From Halalkalibacter hemicellulosilyticusJCM 9152 (lineage in GTDB: Bacteria; Bacillota; Bacilli; Bacillales; Bacillaceae_D), in the NCBI RefSeq assembly GCF_000513115.1, contig NZ_BAUU01000018.1, forward strand, positions 1 to 64,000: a DNA stretch of 64,000 nt, given 5' to 3'. The notes under the pieces are model-generated. The model was not told the origin of the DNA. It saw only the letters and a list, made by a program, of their open reading frames with translations, and ran no database searches. The position numbers were made by a program, and so were the translations under genes. Below, in pieces: positions 37,087 to 50,892 of this stretch. The first letter of the stretch is position 1. The number at the start of each line of letters is the position of its first letter.

Positions 37087-38346
37087 ATGGAGATGAAATC
37101 ATTACCAAAACAAGATCCGAAAGTATTTGCGGCGATTCAACAAGAGTTAGGTCGACAAAGAGATAAAATCGAACTGATTGCATCAGAGAATTTTGTAAGT
37201 GAAGCTGTTATGGAAGCACAAGGCTCAGTTTTAACGAATAAGTATGCAGAAGGATATCCTGGCCGCCGTTATTATGGTGGTTGTGAATATGTTGATATTG
37301 TGGAGGATATTGCCCGTGACCGTGCAAAGGAAATTTTCGGTGCGGAATACGTCAATGTTCAACCGCACTCAGGTGCTCAAGCAAACATGGCCGTTTATTT
37401 CACGATTTTAGAGCCAGGTGATACGGTACTAGGGATGAACTTATCGCACGGTGGGCACTTAACACACGGAAGTCCGGTTAACTTCAGTGGTGTTCTATAT
37501 AACTTTGTGGAATATGGTGTTGATAAAGAAACGCAACGTATTGATTACGATGCGGTTCGTCAATTAGCTATAGAGAATAAGCCGAAGCTAATTGTAGCAG
37601 GAGCAAGTGCGTATCCGCGTGCAATTGATTTCGCGAAGTTCCGTGAAATAGCAGATGAAGTGGGCGCTTACTTAATGGTTGATATGGCTCATATTGCCGG
37701 GCTAGTAGCTGCAGGGTTACACCAAAATCCTGTTGAGCATGCTCATTTTGTCACAACGACAACACATAAGACATTACGTGGACCTCGTGGTGGTATGATT
37801 ATGTGTCACGAGGAATTCGGAAAGAAAATTGACAAGTCGATTTTCCCTGGTATCCAAGGTGGTCCGCTTATGCATGTTATTTCAGCAAAAGCTGTTTCAT
37901 TTGGAGAGGTCTTAACTCCTGAATTTAAGCAATATGCTCAATCTATTATTGATAATGCGAAGCGTCTTGGAGAGAAGCTTGTTCATGAAGGTGTGAACCT
38001 AGTTTCTGGCGGCTCTGATAATCACTTGCTTTTACTTGACCTTCGTACGTTAGAGTTAACAGGAAAAGTGGCGGAGGAAGCGTTAGATTCAGTTGGGATT
38101 ACAACGAATAAAAATACGATTCCATTTGACCCAGAGAGTCCGTTTGTAACGAGTGGTATTCGAATCGGTACAGCGGCTGTGACGGCTCGTGGATTGGATT
38201 TAGAAGCGATGGATGAATTAGGTGAATTAATCGCATTGACGTTGAAAAATGTCGACAATGAAGAGAAAAAGGCAGAAATTCGCGAGCGAGTAGCGGCTCT
38301 TACAGCGAAATTCCCGATGTATCCAGGTCTAGGGGATTTAGTGTAA
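37087..38346 (+). CDS. glyA: Serine hydroxymethyltransferase
   Basis: PLP enzyme converting serine and tetrahydrofolate to glycine and methylene-tetrahydrofolate. The 419-residue protein has [14 protein letters not shown] at the N-terminus, [12 protein letters not shown], and the PLP lysine in [15 protein letters not shown] (about residue 229). AAAGGAAGGG serves either ATG 37087 or ATG 37093; the choice changes two residues. It follows ywlG as in B. subtilis and is closed by a family A hairpin. Confidence 0.96.
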   Translation: MEMKSLPKQDPKVFAAIQQELGRQRDKIELIASENFVSEAVMEAQGSVLTNKYAEGYPGRRYYGGCEYVDIVEDIARDRAKEIFGAEYVNVQPHSGAQANMAVYFTILEPGDTVLGMNLSHGGHLTHGSPVNFSGVLYNFVEYGVDKETQRIDYDAVRQLAIENKPKLIVAGASAYPRAIDFAKFREIADEVGAYLMVDMAHIAGLVAAGLHQNPVEHAHFVTTTTHKTLRGPRGGMIMCHEEFGKKIDKSIFPGIQGGPLMHVISAKAVSFGEVLTPEFKQYAQSIIDNAKRLGEKLVHEGVNLVSGGSDNHLLLLDLRTLELTGKVAEEALDSVGITTNKNTIPFDPESPFVTSGIRIGTAAVTARGLDLEAMDELGELIALTLKNVDNEEKKAEIRERVAALTAKFPMYPGLGDLV

Positions 38347-38387
38347 CAACTCGAATAAGTGGATGAAAAAAAGGTAGGCTTATTGGA

Positions 38388-38428
38388 AGGGCGCTGAAAA
38401 AGTTAAAATCAAACTTTTTCAGTGCCCT
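38388..38428. repeat. Family A hairpin repeat, consensus copy, after glyA
   Basis: AGGGCGCTGAAAAAGTT, AAAATC, AACTTTTTCAGTGCCCT: a near-perfect 17-bp inverted repeat 42 bases after the glyA stop. A partial copy, GGGCTTTTTCAGTGCCCT, lies at 38540-38557, so the element may be duplicated around the intervening 110 bases. Confidence 0.8.
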
Positions 38429-38841
38429 TTAAGTAATGTGCGTAGCCGTTGCCCGATTTTGAAAGCCTTGCAATGAGTCGGTTTCTCATAGCAAGGCGCG
38501 CAACGAGCGGAGCCATTACTCTTCTTTGAGTTACTAGAAAGGGCTTTTTCAGTGCCCTCCTCATCGCTCTGCCCTTTTTGTGTGGCTTAGAAGTTAAAAC
38601 TGCTATCCGGTTTTGCTGATGCCGTTAAAGGAGACTAAAGTGCATTTGTGAGTGGCGTCGGCTTCTATGTTACACGTTCGGTCGAAGAGCCTTAAAAACC
38701 ATTGAAACGGCTGAATACGATCCGACTAAGGTAAGTCTGTTAGCCGGTACTTTTTATCGTCTCAGCGGAGATCGGGGAAGATATCGGTAAATTCAAAACA
38801 TTTAATTTTCATCATTCTTGCAAGAAAATCACTCATAGAGG
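38429..38841. other. Long intergenic region glyA-upp made of repeat fragments
   Basis: No gene is visible. The stretch 38440-38520 has CCCGATTTTGAAAG, which recurs at 53094-53107 near another repeat cluster, and an inverted pair CTTGCAATGAG / CTCATAGCAAG (38468-38502). A family B fragment lies at 38648-38720. The rest shows no structure I can name. Confidence 0.5.
38648..38720. repeat. Family B intergenic repeat, copy 5 (partial)
   Basis: GTGAGTGGCGTCGGCTTC, TTACACGTTC and ACCATTGAAACGGCTGAATA align with the left and middle parts of the other family B copies; the terminal hairpin is missing. Confidence 0.5.
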
Positions 38842-38870
38842 TTGAATGAATGTGTCTTTTTTTGTAGAAT
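38842..38870 (+). promoter_or_regulatory. SigA promoter of upp
   Basis: TTGAAT (38842-38847) and TAGAAT (38865-38870) with a 17-base spacer, 43 bases before the upp start. Confidence 0.7.
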
Positions 38871-38913
38871 TTCAAAGAGTGAATAGAAGTCCGAATACGA
38901 AGGAGCCATAATA

Positions 38914-39543
38914 ATGAGTAAAGTATTTGTATTTGATCACCCGTTGATCCAACATAAATTGACGTATATCCGTGATAAATCGACTGGTACGAAGGAATTT
39001 AGAGAGTTAGTTGATGAAGTGTCTGCTTTGATGGCTTTTGAGATTACTCGCAATTTGCCGACGCAAGAAGTGACAATAGAAACACCTGTAGGGAAGGCGA
39101 CATCAAAGACGATTGCTGGGAAGAAGCTTGGTCTTGTACCTATTTTGCGAGCAGGTCTAGGTATGGTCGATGGAATTTTGCGAATGATTCCTGCGGCCAA
39201 GGTGGGCCATGTCGGCTTGTATCGTGATCCAGAAACATTAAAGCCGGTCGAATATTATGTGAAGTTACCGAATGATGTCAATGAGCGTGAGTTGATTGTT
39301 ATTGATCCTATGCTAGCTACTGGAGGATCAGCGATCGATGCGATTACAAGTATTAAAAGGCGTGGCGCAACTTCGATTAAGCTAATGTGCTTAGTGGCGG
39401 CTCCTGAAGGGGTGGCGGCTGTACAAATAGCTCATCCTGATGTTGATATTTACTTGGCGGCCATGGATGAGAAATTAAATGAAAAAGGTTACATCGTTCC
39501 AGGTTTAGGGGATGCAGGCGATCGCCTTTTTGGAACGAAATAA
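38914..39543 (+). CDS. upp: Uracil phosphoribosyltransferase
   Basis: Salvages uracil to UMP with PRPP. The 209-residue protein has the type I PRT fold: [13 protein letters not shown] near residue 75, the PRPP loop [12 protein letters not shown] (about 128-139) and the C-terminal uracil-binding [15 protein letters not shown] 38914 follows GAAGGAGCCATAATA. It has its own promoter and terminator. Its place before the atp operon matches B. subtilis. Confidence 0.96.
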   Translation: MSKVFVFDHPLIQHKLTYIRDKSTGTKEFRELVDEVSALMAFEITRNLPTQEVTIETPVGKATSKTIAGKKLGLVPILRAGLGMVDGILRMIPAAKVGHVGLYRDPETLKPVEYYVKLPNDVNERELIVIDPMLATGGSAIDAITSIKRRGATSIKLMCLVAAPEGVAAVQIAHPDVDIYLAAMDEKLNEKGYIVPGLGDAGDRLFGTK

Positions 39544-39564
39544 TGGGGGAAGAAGCAAGGGCAT

Positions 39565-39613
39565 CGAAGAAGTTCAACTATGCTATAAGCAGCATGGTTG
39601 AGCTTCTTTTGTA
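39565..39613 (+). terminator. Terminator of upp
   Basis: GAAGTTCAACTATGCT and AGCATGGTTGAGCTTC form a long stem with two imperfect pairs around ATAAGC, followed by TTTTG. Confidence 0.8.
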
Positions 39614-39631
39614 CTTCTTAATGGGCGGAAC

Positions 39632-39812
39632 AAGGGGAATCCTCATTCCGCTAAAGTGGAGATAAGTAAGTTGAAGTGACTAATAAGGAACCCTCATTCC
39701 TCTAATTAGACAGAGTGAAAGGAGAAAGAGGTCAAAAACGACAAATAGAGGAATGAGAATGACAAAACACGGTAAAAACAGCACTTATTAAGTGAATAAA
39801 GGAATGAGGATC
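39632..39812. repeat. Family C nested inverted repeat, copy 2
   Basis: Two forward boxes CCTCATTCCGCTA (39641-39653) and CCTCATTCCTCTA (39692-39704) face two inverted boxes TAGAGGAATGAG (39746-39757) and AAAGGAATGAGGA (39798-39810). Core intervals are 51, 55 and 51 bases. It occupies most of the upp-subtilase gap; nothing else is seen there. Confidence 0.8.
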
Positions 39813-39966
39813 CGTTCAATGATCGTAAGTGAAAATCTACTTCAGGAAAATCTGTACATTTGTATGAAGCCCATCATGTCATAGGCTCCCGTTACGTGGC
39901 ATTGATACATAAAAATGGTTATCGTGCATCATACTATTTCTATCTAGAATTGGGTGGGGGAGTTTG

Positions 39967-42212
39967 ATGTTGAAAAAATGCTTCGTTGTTTTCATATTAG
40001 CAACTTTATTATCTACGTTAAACAGTGGGCAATTATTTGCCTGAATCAGTTACCTGAGCAAAAGAAGCAAAGGGATCAGGACGTTGTTGTCATTGTAACG
40101 ACTTCAGGTAATCTTGAAGAGGTCGCTCAAGAAGTGGTGGCCCTTCTACCAGATAGTGAGATTCGAAAAATGTATCGCACTGTTTTAAATGGTTTTTCAC
40201 TAGAGCTTAAGGAAGGAGAGCTTGATTTATTAGCGGGTATAGAGGCCATTGATCGTATTGATCGAGTTACGGAATATTCGGTTGATTTGGATGGAAGTGT
40301 GCCATTTATAGGTGGTAACGCGACTCGTGGTATGGTGGATGATGGCGGACAGCGTCTAACAGGAAAAGGAATTAAAGTAGCTGTTATCGATACAGGTGTT
40401 GATTATACTCATCCAGATTTAAAAGCGAACTTTCGTGGTGGTTACGATGTTGTTGATTATGATCATGATCCGATGGAAACAACGTCCAAACAAGGGCAGC
40501 CAACGCTACATGGGACACATGTAGCTGGAATCATTGCGGCTAACGGAAAGGTGAAGGGTGTGGCGCCAGAAGCAGAGATTTACGCTTATCGTGCGCTAGG
40601 GCCTGGTGGGTCAGGTACGACAGAGCAAGTCATTGAGGCGATCGAAAAAGCGGTGGCAGATGAAGTTGATATTATTAATTTATCCTTAGGAAATACGGTG
40701 AATGGTCCAGATTGGCCGACAAGCGTTGCGCTTGATCAAGCGGTTGATGAAGGTATTGTCGCAGTGACATCAAATGGGAATAGCGGTCCGAAAATGTGGA
40801 CAGTAGGATCGCCTGGTACGTCGACGAAAGCTATTTCGGTTGGGGCATCAGCTCCGCCGATTAAGACGCCTTATTTAACGTATGTTGGCGAGGATAAAGA
40901 GTTAACGGTTTATCCGATGGGAGGAGCCCTGCCGTGGGATTTAAGGAGAGATCGTGAGCTTGTTTATTTGGATTATGGACTAGAAGACGATTGGCAAGAA
41001 GTCGATGTGAAAGGGAAGGTCGTACTTGTGAAACGGGGAATGATCCCTTTTTCAGAGAAAGCGGAGTATGCTGAGAAGGCAGGCGTTAAAGCGCTTATTA
41101 TATACAATAATCTCTCAGGAGCTTTTGTCGGAATGGTGGAACCTTCTAAGAAAATTCCAGTTGTAAGCTTGACGAAGGAAGACGGGGAATGGCTTGTCGA
41201 AAAGATTAAAAAAGGGAAGAACTCTCCTCATTTACGGACGGTGTATCGTCATGAGGAGGACTTTATTGCGCCATTTAGCTCAAGAGGCCCTGTCACCCAA
41301 ACGTGGGAAGTGAAGCCGGATATTGTCGCGCCAGGAGTAGCGATTGATAGCACTGTTCCACAAGGATACCTTGGTTTAAATGGCACAAGCATGTCTGCGC
41401 CGCATGTTGCAGGAGCAGCAGCGCTAGTAAAACAAGCTCACCCTGATTGGACACCAGAGCAAATTAAAGCTGCGTTAATGAATACAGCGAAGAGGCTTGA
41501 AAACGATGAGGGAGAGCTCTATTTACCTTACGAGCAAGGGGCAGGTAGGCTTCAAGTAGATAAAGCTGTTGAAGTAAAAACATTAGCGTATCCAGCAACA
41601 TTAACGTTTGGAAAATGGTCAAAGGATGATAAGCGTGAAAAGAGAACGGTATCGTTCACAATTGAAAACCATGATCACGTAACGCGGACATATCATGTGA
41701 AGCCGCCGTTTGAAGCTCCAGATGGCTTGCAATGGAAGGTTCCTTTTTCCCTTGAGTTAAAGCCGGGCGAAAAGAAAGAAGTGCAAGTGGAGCTCGATTT
41801 ATTTCCAGCTGTACTTGAGGAAGGGATTCATCATGGTCATATTGAAATTGAAGGCGGACGTGATGAAATTTCAATCCCTTACGTCTTCTTTATCGAGGAG
41901 CCTAACTATCCACGAGTGATGGCCTTTAATTTCGGAGTAGGTGACCATCCAGGAAATTACCGCTACGAGCTCTATTTGCCGGGAGGGGCAGAGGAAATGG
42001 GTATTGCTTTGTATGATCCGGATACGTTTGAATTTATTCAGTTCCTTGATGTGAAATACAACATTGGGCGTGGAATGGTTAGTGGGACTTGGTCGAAGCC
42101 TAGTGTTGAGGACGGAACGTATAAAGCGCTTGTATACGCACGTAAAGACGGCAAGGAAGACACAATTGAAGCAATGATTACAATTGGTGACATTTTAAGG
42201 CCGCATTCATGA
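39967..42212 (+). pseudogene. Secreted subtilisin-family serine protease (S8, Vpr-like), frameshifted after the signal peptide
   Basis: Extracellular protease precursor. ATG 39967, just after GGTGGGGGAG, opens a 25-residue signal peptide (LKKCFVVFILATLLST, ending QLFA) that runs into TGA at 40042. The mature enzyme continues in the -1 frame: a propeptide-like region, then Asp in VAVIDTGVDYTHPDL, His in HGTHVAGIIAANG, a PA-type insert (VVLVKRGMIPFSEKAEYAEK) and Ser in GTSMSAPHVAGAAAL, followed by a beta-rich C-terminal domain. One added base near 40040 (gcctga to gccctga) joins the parts into 748 residues. Without it, only a protein lacking an export signal could be made from an upstream GTG at 39954. 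Confidence 0.85.
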
Positions 42213-42539
42213 AGAGAGCCACTAAAAAGGTGAAATAACCAGCAATGGCTCCACTCGTTGCTTACTAATAGGAAAATTTCATTCGTATCAAGCTGTTCAA
42301 ATTAGGCAGCAGAACACTGTAAAAAGCAAAAAATGCGAGGAGCTCACGAGCTCCTTGCGGGAAGCTTTAATTGCGCTCCGTGTATTTGTTATGATCCTCT
42401 GCATTCCAACATGCTTATCCTGGTCAGATCTTTTCAAAAAACGTGTCGATCTTTATGATGCGTCTATCCAATTTTCGGAGTTTTTTGACAGTAATGTGAA
42501 CGGATATGTCGTGAGTGTGTAAATCTGTGGGAAAACGCA
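42213..42539. other. Subtilase-atp intergenic region with a minus-oriented hairpin
   Basis: No gene is visible. GCGAGGAGCTC-AC-GAGCTCCTTGC (42335-42358) is a strong inverted repeat preceded by A-rich sequence (AAAAAGCAAAAAAT), so read on the minus strand it is a terminator with a T-tract. No minus-strand gene to its right explains it. Confidence 0.5.
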
Positions 42540-42568
42540 TTGACACAAGGGGTATGCTATTGTACGAT
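42540..42568 (+). promoter_or_regulatory. SigA promoter of the atp operon
   Basis: TTGACA (42540-42545) and TACGAT (42563-42568) with a 17-base spacer, 68 bases before atpZ. Confidence 0.65.
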
Positions 42569-42635
42569 TACAAAGGGTATGAAGAAAAACTCTACATATT
42601 TATATGCTCAGCAAAATGAATGTTGAGGTGAAACG

Positions 42636-42869
42636 ATGTCAAATGACAAAAATGGCAATCGAGTTTTCCGGACGATGGCACTTGTCTCGACGATTTCCTC
42701 CTATATCGTAGGTGGAACAGTTGGTGGTGTATTTATTGGTCTCTGGTTAGGGAACCAATTTGGAGCAAAGCCATTTTTCATCATCACTTTTTTATTGCTG
42801 GGACTTTGTACAGGGTTTTACGGCGTATATAAAACCGTCGAGCCTTTTTTAGGGGAAGGTCGGAAGTGA
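42636..42869 (+). CDS. atpZ: AtpZ, ATP synthase operon membrane protein
   Basis: A 77-residue protein with two transmembrane helices (about 15-40 and 47-66) of the AtpZ/AtpI group. In alkaliphilic Bacillus AtpZ, with AtpI, precedes the F1Fo genes and has been linked to magnesium supply and c-ring assembly. The GGTVGGVFIGLWLGNQFG stretch is typical. ATG 42636 follows TGAGGTGAAACG. Its stop overlaps the GTG start of atpI (GTGA), indicating translational coupling. First gene of the atp operon. Confidence 0.9.
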   Translation: MSNDKNGNRVFRTMALVSTISSYIVGGTVGGVFIGLWLGNQFGAKPFFIITFLLLGLCTGFYGVYKTVEPFLGEGRK

Positions 42870-43257
42870 CAACGATTCAAAAAAAAATGAAAAATTATTG
42901 CTTAATCGTGTCAGGATTTGTGCTATTATGTATGATAGGTTATCTGACAAGTTCATTTCAGTCGCATTTCCTCGGCTTTATGATTGGGCTCCTCTTAGGC
43001 CTACTCAGTCTTTGGACAACCTATCGGAAATCCATTTTGATTGGGGAAGCTGCCTCAGGCATGAAAAACCATACAACACTTTCCTATGTCGTAGCAGGGT
43101 TTGGTTTTGTTATTCGAATCGGAATCGCGTTACTAGGAGTATGGCTTGCCATTACATATCCAGAGCAGCTAGATTTAATCTCAGTCATTGCAGGCTTTGC
43201 CTGATGTATTTCATTATTATGGCAGATATGCTTATTGAATTCGCTAGAAAGAGGTGA
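42866..43257 (+). pseudogene. atpI: ATP synthase subunit I, frameshifted in the last helix
   Basis: AtpI is a four-helix membrane protein that helps assemble the c ring. GTG 42866 overlaps the atpZ stop. The frame as written ends at TGA 43202-43204 after VIAGFA (112 residues), in the middle of helix 4. The neighbouring frame continues LCLMYFIIMADMLIEFARK to TGA 43255-43257, which resembles the B. subtilis AtpI ending (VIGLMTIYPVIMIDSFI). One base added at about 43193-43195 (ggc to ggcc) joins them into 130 residues, the normal family length. The gap to atpB then falls to seven bases, as expected in this operon. Confidence 0.8.
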
Positions 43258-43264
43258 GAATTGA

Positions 43265-43978
<714 letters not shown>

Positions 43979-44036
43979 ACATTGCTCATTTCAACACATG
44001 AGCGTTTAAATAATTAAAAAATAAACTTATCCTTAA

Positions 44037-44267
<231 letters not shown>

Positions 44268-44301
44268 TTCTTGAGCTTGTGTTGTAAGCAAGCTTCACTA
44301 C

Positions 44302-44347
44302 GGGAAATGGCGACAGTGTTCATTTAGAACCTTCGCCATTCCTTTTG
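44302..44347 (+). terminator. Attenuator-like hairpin between atpE and atpF
   Basis: AATGGCGA (44306-44313) pairs with TCGCCATT (44333-44340), extended by GGA/TCC, and is followed by TTTTG. A partial terminator here would favour the many-copy subunit c over the genes downstream. Confidence 0.6.
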
Positions 44348-44431
44348 TACGACTACCAAAGAAGATAATGAATCAATTACTTATACATTGAATGGAAGAA
44401 TTCTTCACATCCATGAAAGGAGTGAATCCAA

Positions 44432-44917
44432 TTGACAATACCTTGGGGATCGATATTATACCAACTCATTGCGTTTTTAACGTTACTATTTTTCCTAAAG
44501 AAATTTGCGTTAAAACCTTTACTTGGTGTAATGGAAAAGCGTGAACAAATTGTAAATGATAATCTTGACTCAGCAGAGAAGACTCGTAAGGAAGCGGAAG
44601 AGCTTATTGCGAATCAAACGAAAGAGCTTGAGAAAGCAAAAGAAGAAGCAAACGAAATTATTCAAAATGCGAAGAAGCTTAGTGAACAGCAAGGGCAAGA
44701 CATTATTGCTCAAGCAAGAGAAAATGCCGAGCGTTTGAAGGATGCTGCATTAGCTGAAATCCAACGTGAGAAAGAGCAGGCAGTTGCTTCATTACGTGAA
44801 GAAGTAGCAGATCTTTCTGTCTTAATTGCTCAGAAGGTCATTACAAAAGAATTGGATGCAAATGAGCAGGAGAAGCTAGTTGCAGATTATCTGAAAGAAG
44901 TAGGCGAGAAGCTATGA
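44432..44917 (+). CDS. atpF: ATP synthase Fo subunit b
   Basis: Peripheral stalk subunit of 161 residues: one N-terminal membrane helix (ILYQLIAFLTLLFFLKKFAL) and a long charged helix (about 35-160) that dimerises and reaches subunit delta. The start is TTG 44432 after GAAAGGAGTGAATCCAA. Its end overlaps atpH by four bases (ATGA). It is about 165 bases from atpE, an unusually long gap that contains an attenuator-like hairpin. Confidence 0.95.
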   Translation: MTIPWGSILYQLIAFLTLLFFLKKFALKPLLGVMEKREQIVNDNLDSAEKTRKEAEELIANQTKELEKAKEEANEIIQNAKKLSEQQGQDIIAQARENAERLKDAALAEIQREKEQAVASLREEVADLSVLIAQKVITKELDANEQEKLVADYLKEVGEKL

Positions 44918-45462
44918 GCAATCTCACAGTAGCCAATCGTTATGCGGAAGCCCTTTTTAAAGTGGCACAAGAAAAGAACGTACTAAACGAATTGAATGCA
45001 GAGCTTCAATTAGTGAAAGACGTAATCGAATTAACTCCTGAATTTGTCCAGTTTGTTAGTCATCCGAAGGTAAAGACAGACAAAAAGCAAGCGTTTATTA
45101 AGGAAAGCTTCGGACAAGCGCTAAGTGAACCGAGCCTTCATCTGATTTACCTCTTAGTCGACCGTAAACGTACGGACATTCTCGTTCCATTAATTCAAAC
45201 ATTTAAGAAGCTTGCACTAGATGCACAGGATAAAGCAGAAGCACTTGTCTATTCAGCTAAGCCTTTAGCGAAAGAAGACGAGCAGCAAATTGCCGAGCTT
45301 TTTGCAAAAAAAGCAGGGAAGAAACAGCTTGAAGTGAAAAATGTGGTAGATCAAGAGCTAATCGGAGGATTAAAAATCCGGATTGGCGATCGCATTTATG
45401 ACGGTAGTGTAAAGGCGCAGCTTGACCGCATGCAGCGTCAACTAATTGCCGGAACACGCTAG
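44914..45462 (+). CDS. atpH: ATP synthase F1 subunit delta
   Basis: Joins the peripheral stalk to the top of F1. The 182-residue protein has the N-terminal six-helix bundle (VANRYAEALFKVAQEKNVL, the family signature) and a C-terminal domain ending with the conserved GGLKIRIGDRIYDGSVKAQL. ATG 44914 overlaps the atpF stop, so translation is coupled. Length equals the usual 180 residues. Confidence 0.95.
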   Translation: MSNLTVANRYAEALFKVAQEKNVLNELNAELQLVKDVIELTPEFVQFVSHPKVKTDKKQAFIKESFGQALSEPSLHLIYLLVDRKRTDILVPLIQTFKKLALDAQDKAEALVYSAKPLAKEDEQQIAELFAKKAGKKQLEVKNVVDQELIGGLKIRIGDRIYDGSVKAQLDRMQRQLIAGTR

Positions 45463-45465
45463 TAG

Positions 45466-46992
<1,527 letters not shown>

Positions 46993-47005
46993 TCGAAACA
47001 CTTGA

Positions 47006-47893
<888 letters not shown>

Positions 47894-47903
47894 AATCAAT
47901 CAA

Positions 47904-47933
47904 AGGATGGAGCCAACCGACAAACTCCATCCT
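47904..47933 (+). other. Hairpin in the atpG-atpD gap
   Basis: AGGATGGAG and CTCCATCCT form a perfect 9-bp stem with a 12-base loop right after the atpG stop; no T-tract follows, so it is more likely an RNA-stability or processing element than a terminator. The remaining 140 bases to atpD are A-rich with no gene. Confidence 0.55.
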
Positions 47934-48056
47934 AATGGAATAAAAGCTGGAACATAAGCTATTACAAGAATCAAAAGCACAAAAGAGATACCTGCAAAAC
48001 AAAAAGGAAGCGCAAATAAAATGGCTATCCGAAACACATAGCGTGAAAGCTATTAG

Positions 48057-49487
<1,431 letters not shown>

Positions 49488-49525
49488 CACTAAAAGAGGG
49501 GGCGTACTCCTCTCTATGCTAGTAA

Positions 49526-49939
<414 letters not shown>

Positions 49940-49941
49940 GA

Positions 49942-49972
49942 AAAAGGTGCCGAAAGAGGCGCCTTTTTTTGT
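49942..49972 (+). terminator. Terminator of the atp operon
   Basis: AAAGGTGCC and GGCGCCTTT form a stem around GAAAGA, followed by a T-tract (TTTTTTTG). Confidence 0.9.
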
Positions 49973-50560
49973 TTGGAATACGGATGTGTCTTTACTAATC
50001 AAAAGAAGGAGGGTTTAGGTGGAATCCGAGGCGAAAATGCACCAAAAAAGAAAATAGGTGCAGGTTGAAGAAGAAAATGTTTTATACTAGCATGGCTATC
50101 TTAAAAAATCTGGAATTCCAATTAAGACTGTGTTCATAGATCGACAAATGGTGAGCTGAGTCATGAAGTTTAAAAAATGTTGAAATGGTTTGCCTGTCTT
50201 CCTATTTTAAGAGGGGCTATTGCAATATCGGCCTTTTTTCATTATCCATATCACCGTTTCATTTCGTACTTCCTAAAACAGTTTCAAGAATCTCATTTAA
50301 ATATCTCATAGTACATTTATAAAATGTGAACAATATGTTTAAAAAACCATACAAGTTTTATTTTTGGCTAATTAGATAAAAAGTCGCTCAAACCATTGCG
50401 ATGTAAGCGTTTCACTCCTGTATAGCCAAGTTTAATTAGATTTATATACCTATGGATTTTTTTTTTTGTTTCCGTTAAGATGGAGAAGGTTGTGTCATGT
50501 TGACAAGTAACCTAAAATAAATGGGGGTAGAGATAAGATCAAAGAAAAGGGGTCATGTCT
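49973..50560. other. Long intergenic region between the atp operon and ywzB
   Basis: About 590 bases of AT-rich DNA. A 12-codon frame (GTG 50019 to TAG 50057) stands seven bases after AAGGAGGG, a ribosome site too good to ignore but a very short product. GGGGCTATTGCAATATCGGC followed by CTTTTTTC (50213-50240) may be a weak terminator. TTGACA at 50500-50505 has no matching -10. No conserved gene such as ywmA was recognised. Confidence 0.4.
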
Positions 50561-50797
50561 ATGCTTGAAGGATTTGGTCAACAAGCAATGTTATCCATCA
50601 TCGTTAATGTATTCTTTATAGCTGTTACATGGTGGGCATTACAATCTTTTCGATTTGATTTGTTTGTCAAAGATCCCGAAGGACCAAGAGCGAAGGTTCT
50701 TATGATCATCGTCACGATTGCCATTGCTCAGTTAGTAAGTCAATTCTTTTTAGATTATATGTACTCTTCACAAATGCTCCGATACATATGGGAATAA
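50561..50797 (+). CDS. ywzB: DUF1146 family membrane protein YwzB
   Basis: A 78-residue protein with two transmembrane helices (AMLSIIVNVFFIAVTWWALQ and VLMIIVTIAIAQLVSQFF), family DUF1146. ATG 50561 is chosen because AAAGGGG is eight bases upstream; ATG 50555 would sit almost on that site. It lies between the atp operon and ywmB as in B. subtilis. Function unknown. Confidence 0.88.
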   Translation: MLEGFGQQAMLSIIVNVFFIAVTWWALQSFRFDLFVKDPEGPRAKVLMIIVTIAIAQLVSQFFLDYMYSSQMLRYIWE

Positions 50798-50892
50798 GCA
50801 ATTTGTCGAGAGATGACTACAACTTCCATGTATTGAACGCACTCTCCTGGTAAAAATGATACTAAATCATGTTTTCTTGGGGAGGAGAACCA

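Noticed and set aside
39954-40041. Protease start at GTG 39954 as the true N-terminus
   Set aside because: It has no spaced ribosome site, yields no signal peptide, and the alternative frame from ATG 39967 encodes a typical one.
42898-43257. A separate 119-residue gene overlapping atpI
   Set aside because: Only its last 20 residues look like real protein (the end of AtpI); the rest is out-of-frame translation of atpI.
50213-50240. Strong terminator in the atpC-ywzB gap
   Set aside because: The arms pair for only a few bases with no proper loop; left as a weak possibility only.
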